Of a DNA stretch of 64,000 nucleotides, positions 61,836 to 64,000 are shown piece after piece. Position 1 is the stretch's first letter. Each line of letters begins with the position of its first letter. Both the position numbers and the translations under genes were made by a program. Origin of the DNA: Modestobacter sp. VKM Ac-2977 (lineage in GTDB: Bacteria; Actinomycetota; Actinomycetes; Mycobacteriales; Geodermatophilaceae); assembly GCF_026968045.1 (NCBI RefSeq), contig NZ_JAPVBQ010000001.1, positions 1,315,238 through 1,379,237 on the forward strand. Direction: 5' to 3'. The notes beneath the pieces were generated by a model. It did no database searches and was not told the origin of the DNA. It saw only the letters and a program-made list of their open reading frames with translations.

Positions 61836-61895
61836 GCCCCTCGGGGGGACACGACGGACCCGGTCCGCTGTGTCCGCCCGAGGGGCGACTAGTTT
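61836..61895 (+). terminator. Strong hairpin with U-tract between gltD and pyk
   Basis: GCCCCTCGGG at 61836-61845 and GGACAC at 61847-61852 pair with GTGTCC at 61870-61875 and CCCGAGGGGC at 61877-61886, with one G-G mismatch between the two stems. The inner loop has a further CGGACC/GGTCCG pairing. The sequence then reads GACTAGTTTTG, giving a short U-tract, rare in this genome. It ends within 7 bp of the pyk start. Confidence 0.8.
61890..61895 (+). promoter_or_regulatory. Putative -10 (TAGTTT) for a leaderless pyk transcript
   Basis: TAGTTT is followed by exactly six bases and ATG 61902, and there is no ribosome site. The same bases serve as the U-tract of the gltBD terminator, so terminator and promoter would overlap. 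Confidence 0.55.
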
Positions 61896-61901
61896 TGCCT
61901 C

Positions 61902-63317
61902 ATGTCTCGTCGCGCGAAGATCGTCTGCACGCTGGGTCCGGCGACTGGTTCGCTGGACCAGATCACTGCTCTCGTCGAGGCCGGCATGGACGTCGCCCGC
62001 CTCAACTTCAGCCACGGGAAGCACGCCGACCACGAGACGGCCTACCGGCTCGTCCGCGAGGCCTCCGACAAGGTCGGTCGTGCCGTCGCCATCCTGGCCG
62101 ACCTGCAGGGCCCCAAGATCCGCCTCGGCACCTTCGCCGACGGCCCGGTCACCTGGGCGACCGGCAGCCGGGTCTGCGTGACCGTCGAGGACGTGGAGGG
62201 CACCGCCGAGCGGGTCTCCACCACCTACAAGGACCTCGCCAACGACGTGCGGGTCGGTGACCGGCTCCTGGTCGACGACGGCAAGCTCGCCCTGACCGTG
62301 GTCGAGGTCGACGGCCCCGACGTGTGGTGCCTGGTGCTCGAGGGCGGTCAGGTCTCCAACAACAAGGGCCTGTCCCTGCCCGGCGTCGCCGTCAGCGTCC
62401 CGGCGCTGTCGGACAAGGACGCCGAGGACCTGCGCTTCGCGCTCTCCCTCGGCGTCGACTTCATCGCGCTGTCCTTCGTGCGGCACGCCCGGGACGTCGA
62501 GCTGGTGCGCGAGATCATGCGCCAGGAGGACGTCGAGGTGCCGGTGATCGCCAAGCTGGAGAAGCCGGAGGCGGTGGAGAACCTCGAGGCGATCGTCGAG
62601 GCCTTCGACGGCGTCATGGTGGCCCGCGGCGACCTGGGCGTCGAGCTGCCGCTGGAGCAGGTGCCGCTGGTGCAGAAGCGCGCGGTGCAGGTCGCCCGCG
62701 AGCGGAACAAGCCGGTCATCGTCGCCACCCAGATGCTCGAGTCGATGATCAGCGCCTCCCGGCCCACCCGGGCCGAGGCCTCCGACGTCGCCAACGCCGT
62801 CCTGGACGGCGCGGATGCGGTGATGCTGTCGGGGGAGACCTCGGTGGGGAAGTTCCCCGTCGTCGCGGTCAAGACGATGGAGCGGATCATCGACGCGGTC
62901 GAGTCCGACGCCGTGCGGGTGCCCGAGCTCCTCGTGCCGCCGCGGCAGCGTTCCGGCGCGATCGTGCGGGCCGCCAAGGACATCGGTGAGGCGCTCGACG
63001 TCGCCGCGCTGGCCGCCTTCACGCTGACCGGCAAGACCGCGCAGCTGCTCGCGGCGCTGCACACCCGGCTGCCGATCCTCGCCTTCACCACCGACCCGGC
63101 GGTCCGCAGCCGGCTGGCGCTGTCCTGGGGCGTGGAGACCTTCCTCGTGCCCGAGGTCACCCACACCGACGACATGGTCGGGCAGGTCGACTTCTCGCTG
63201 CTGTCCATCGGCCGGCTCAAGGAGGGCGACAAGGTCGTCATCGTGGCCGGCAGCCCGCCGAACACCGCCGGCTCCACGAACCTGGTGCGGGTGCACGAGG
63301 TGGGGACCGAGGCGTGA
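61902..63317 (+). CDS. pyk: Pyruvate kinase
   Basis: Pyruvate kinase makes pyruvate and ATP from phosphoenolpyruvate and ADP. The 471-aa protein starts with RAKIVCTLGPATGSLDQI, then MDVARLNFSHGKHADH with the ADP/phosphate contacts, ADLQGPKIRLGTF, the catalytic lysine in PVIAKLEKPEAVENLE near residue 219, MVARGDLGVELPLEQVP, and ATQMLESMISASRPTRAEA. B and C domains are complete. No ribosome site precedes ATG 61902. The stop overlaps the GTG of the next gene by 4 bp. Confidence 0.97.
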   Translation: MSRRAKIVCTLGPATGSLDQITALVEAGMDVARLNFSHGKHADHETAYRLVREASDKVGRAVAILADLQGPKIRLGTFADGPVTWATGSRVCVTVEDVEGTAERVSTTYKDLANDVRVGDRLLVDDGKLALTVVEVDGPDVWCLVLEGGQVSNNKGLSLPGVAVSVPALSDKDAEDLRFALSLGVDFIALSFVRHARDVELVREIMRQEDVEVPVIAKLEKPEAVENLEAIVEAFDGVMVARGDLGVELPLEQVPLVQKRAVQVARERNKPVIVATQMLESMISASRPTRAEASDVANAVLDGADAVMLSGETSVGKFPVVAVKTMERIIDAVESDAVRVPELLVPPRQRSGAIVRAAKDIGEALDVAALAAFTLTGKTAQLLAALHTRLPILAFTTDPAVRSRLALSWGVETFLVPEVTHTDDMVGQVDFSLLSIGRLKEGDKVVIVAGSPPNTAGSTNLVRVHEVGTEA

Positions 63318-64000
63318 CGGCCGGGGTCGCGCAACCGGGGGAGACCCCGGCTGCGGAGCTGATGGTCGTCCTGGACCTGGAGGAACGGGGTCCGGACGTC
63401 TACGTCGGCCAGACCCCCAGCACGCCGTTGCAGCGGATCTTCGGCGGTCAGGTCGCCGCCCAGGCGCTGACCGCCGCGAACGCGACGGTGGGACCGGGGC
63501 GGGTGGTGCACTCGCTGCACTCGTACTTCCTCCGCCCCGGTGACCCGCACGAGGAGATCCGCTACGAGGTCGACCGCATCCGCGAGGGCCGCTCGTTCAG
63601 CACGCGGCGGGTGGTGGCCCGGCAGACGCGCAAGGGCTCCGACGTCGCGATCTTCGCGCTGACCGCGGACTTCACCGCAGGGGAGCGGGCCGTGGTCGAG
63701 CACTCCCTGCCGATGCCCGAGGTGCCCGGTCCGGAGGGGCTGCCCGGGCTCGCCGAGGTCACCGCGGCGCACCCCGGGCAGGGGGCGGCGTCCGCGGCGA
63801 TCGGCCGGGCGGTGGAGCAGCGGTACCTCGCCGACCCGTTCGACCCGCAGCCGCGGCATCCACCGGACACCGCCTTCCGGGTCTGGTTCCGGGTGGCTGG
63901 CCGGCTCCCCGACGACGACGCCGTGCACGCGGCCGCGCTGACCTTCGTCAGCGACCTGACCCTGCTCTCGGCCGGGCTGGCGCGCACCGGTGGCGGCTGG
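63314..64000 (+). CDS. tesB: Acyl-CoA thioesterase II TesB, 5' part
   Basis: The frame opens at GTG 63314, inside the pyk stop, and runs off the window end. The visible 229 residues begin LMVVLDLEERGPDVYVGQTP and have the first hot-dog fold with RIFGGQVAAQALTAA near 42-56, VHSLHSYFLRPGDP near 67-80, and REGRSFSTRRVVARQ near 94-108. A second hot-dog domain begins after about 160 (FRVWFRVAGRLPDDDAVHAA). This is the double hot-dog layout of TesB, which hydrolyses medium- and long-chain acyl-CoA. Coupling with pyk is seen in the sequence; its meaning is unknown. Confidence 0.9.
   Translation, partial: MTAGVAQPGETPAAELMVVLDLEERGPDVYVGQTPSTPLQRIFGGQVAAQALTAANATVGPGRVVHSLHSYFLRPGDPHEEIRYEVDRIREGRSFSTRRVVARQTRKGSDVAIFALTADFTAGERAVVEHSLPMPEVPGPEGLPGLAEVTAAHPGQGAASAAIGRAVEQRYLADPFDPQPRHPPDTAFRVWFRVAGRLPDDDAVHAAALTFVSDLTLLSAGLARTGGGW

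Overview
The window is an ordinary stretch of high-G+C actinobacterial chromosome. Gene order, frequent GTG starts, 4-bp stop/start overlaps (GTGA/ATGA), Wag31/SepF-type division proteins, PriA in place of separate HisA and TrpF, and several actinobacterial families (DUF2567, TIGR02234, TIGR03085, TIGR03086) point to the Geodermatophilaceae or a close relative. That placement is inference. I see no rRNA, tRNA, CRISPR array, prophage, insertion sequence or defence island.

Layout. (1) 1-16556, plus strand: the division and cell wall cluster, ftsI (3' end)-murE-murF-mraY-murD-ftsW-murG-murC-ftsQ-ftsZ-pgeF-yggS-sepF-yggT-divIVA, closed by a strong hairpin at 16571-16619. (2) 16661-23101: ileS on the minus strand (an IleRS2 with a swapped HIGH motif), a divergent CPA1 cation/proton antiporter, and mqo on the minus strand; the last two converge on three hairpins. 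(3) 23415-30440: lspA, an RluD-family pseudouridine synthase, a CPBP-family protein, dnaE and a DUF2567 protein. (4) 30502-40915: a Lon-N-domain protein on the minus strand, then hisD-hisC-hisB, a 58-aa membrane ORF, a nucleotidyltransferase-fold gene and hisH. A four-gene block (frameshifted SDR, nitroreductase, TIGR03086, AraC regulator) interrupts the locus before priA-rid-hisF. (5) 40934-48358: a TIGR03085 gene, a heterodimeric ABC exporter pair and three membrane or flavin proteins. (6) 48416-55236: hisI-trpE-TIGR02234-trpC-trpB-trpA-lgt, with most neighbours overlapping. (7) 55640-64000: gltB-gltD, pyk and the 5' part of tesB.

How the genes work together. Region 1 makes lipid II and divides the cell: MurE, MurF, MurD and MurC build the UDP-MurNAc-pentapeptide, MraY and MurG make lipid I and II, FtsW and FtsI polymerise and cross-link, FtsQ, FtsZ and SepF form the divisome, and DivIVA directs polar growth. 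The his and trp genes share PriA: no trpF is present, and PriA is expected to serve both pathways. gltBD supplies glutamate and hisH a glutaminase activity.

The most notable signals are regulatory and structural. About a dozen starts lack a ribosome binding site but carry a -10-like TANNNT (or relaxed NANNNT) 6-8 nt upstream, the geometry of leaderless transcription. A five-codon upstream ORF overlaps the antiporter start. The IleRS has GTHH in place of HxGH. The ABC pair has one degenerate ATP site. An SDR gene has a one-base frameshift. A dispersed intergenic repeat occurs after ftsZ and again near 30.45 kb.
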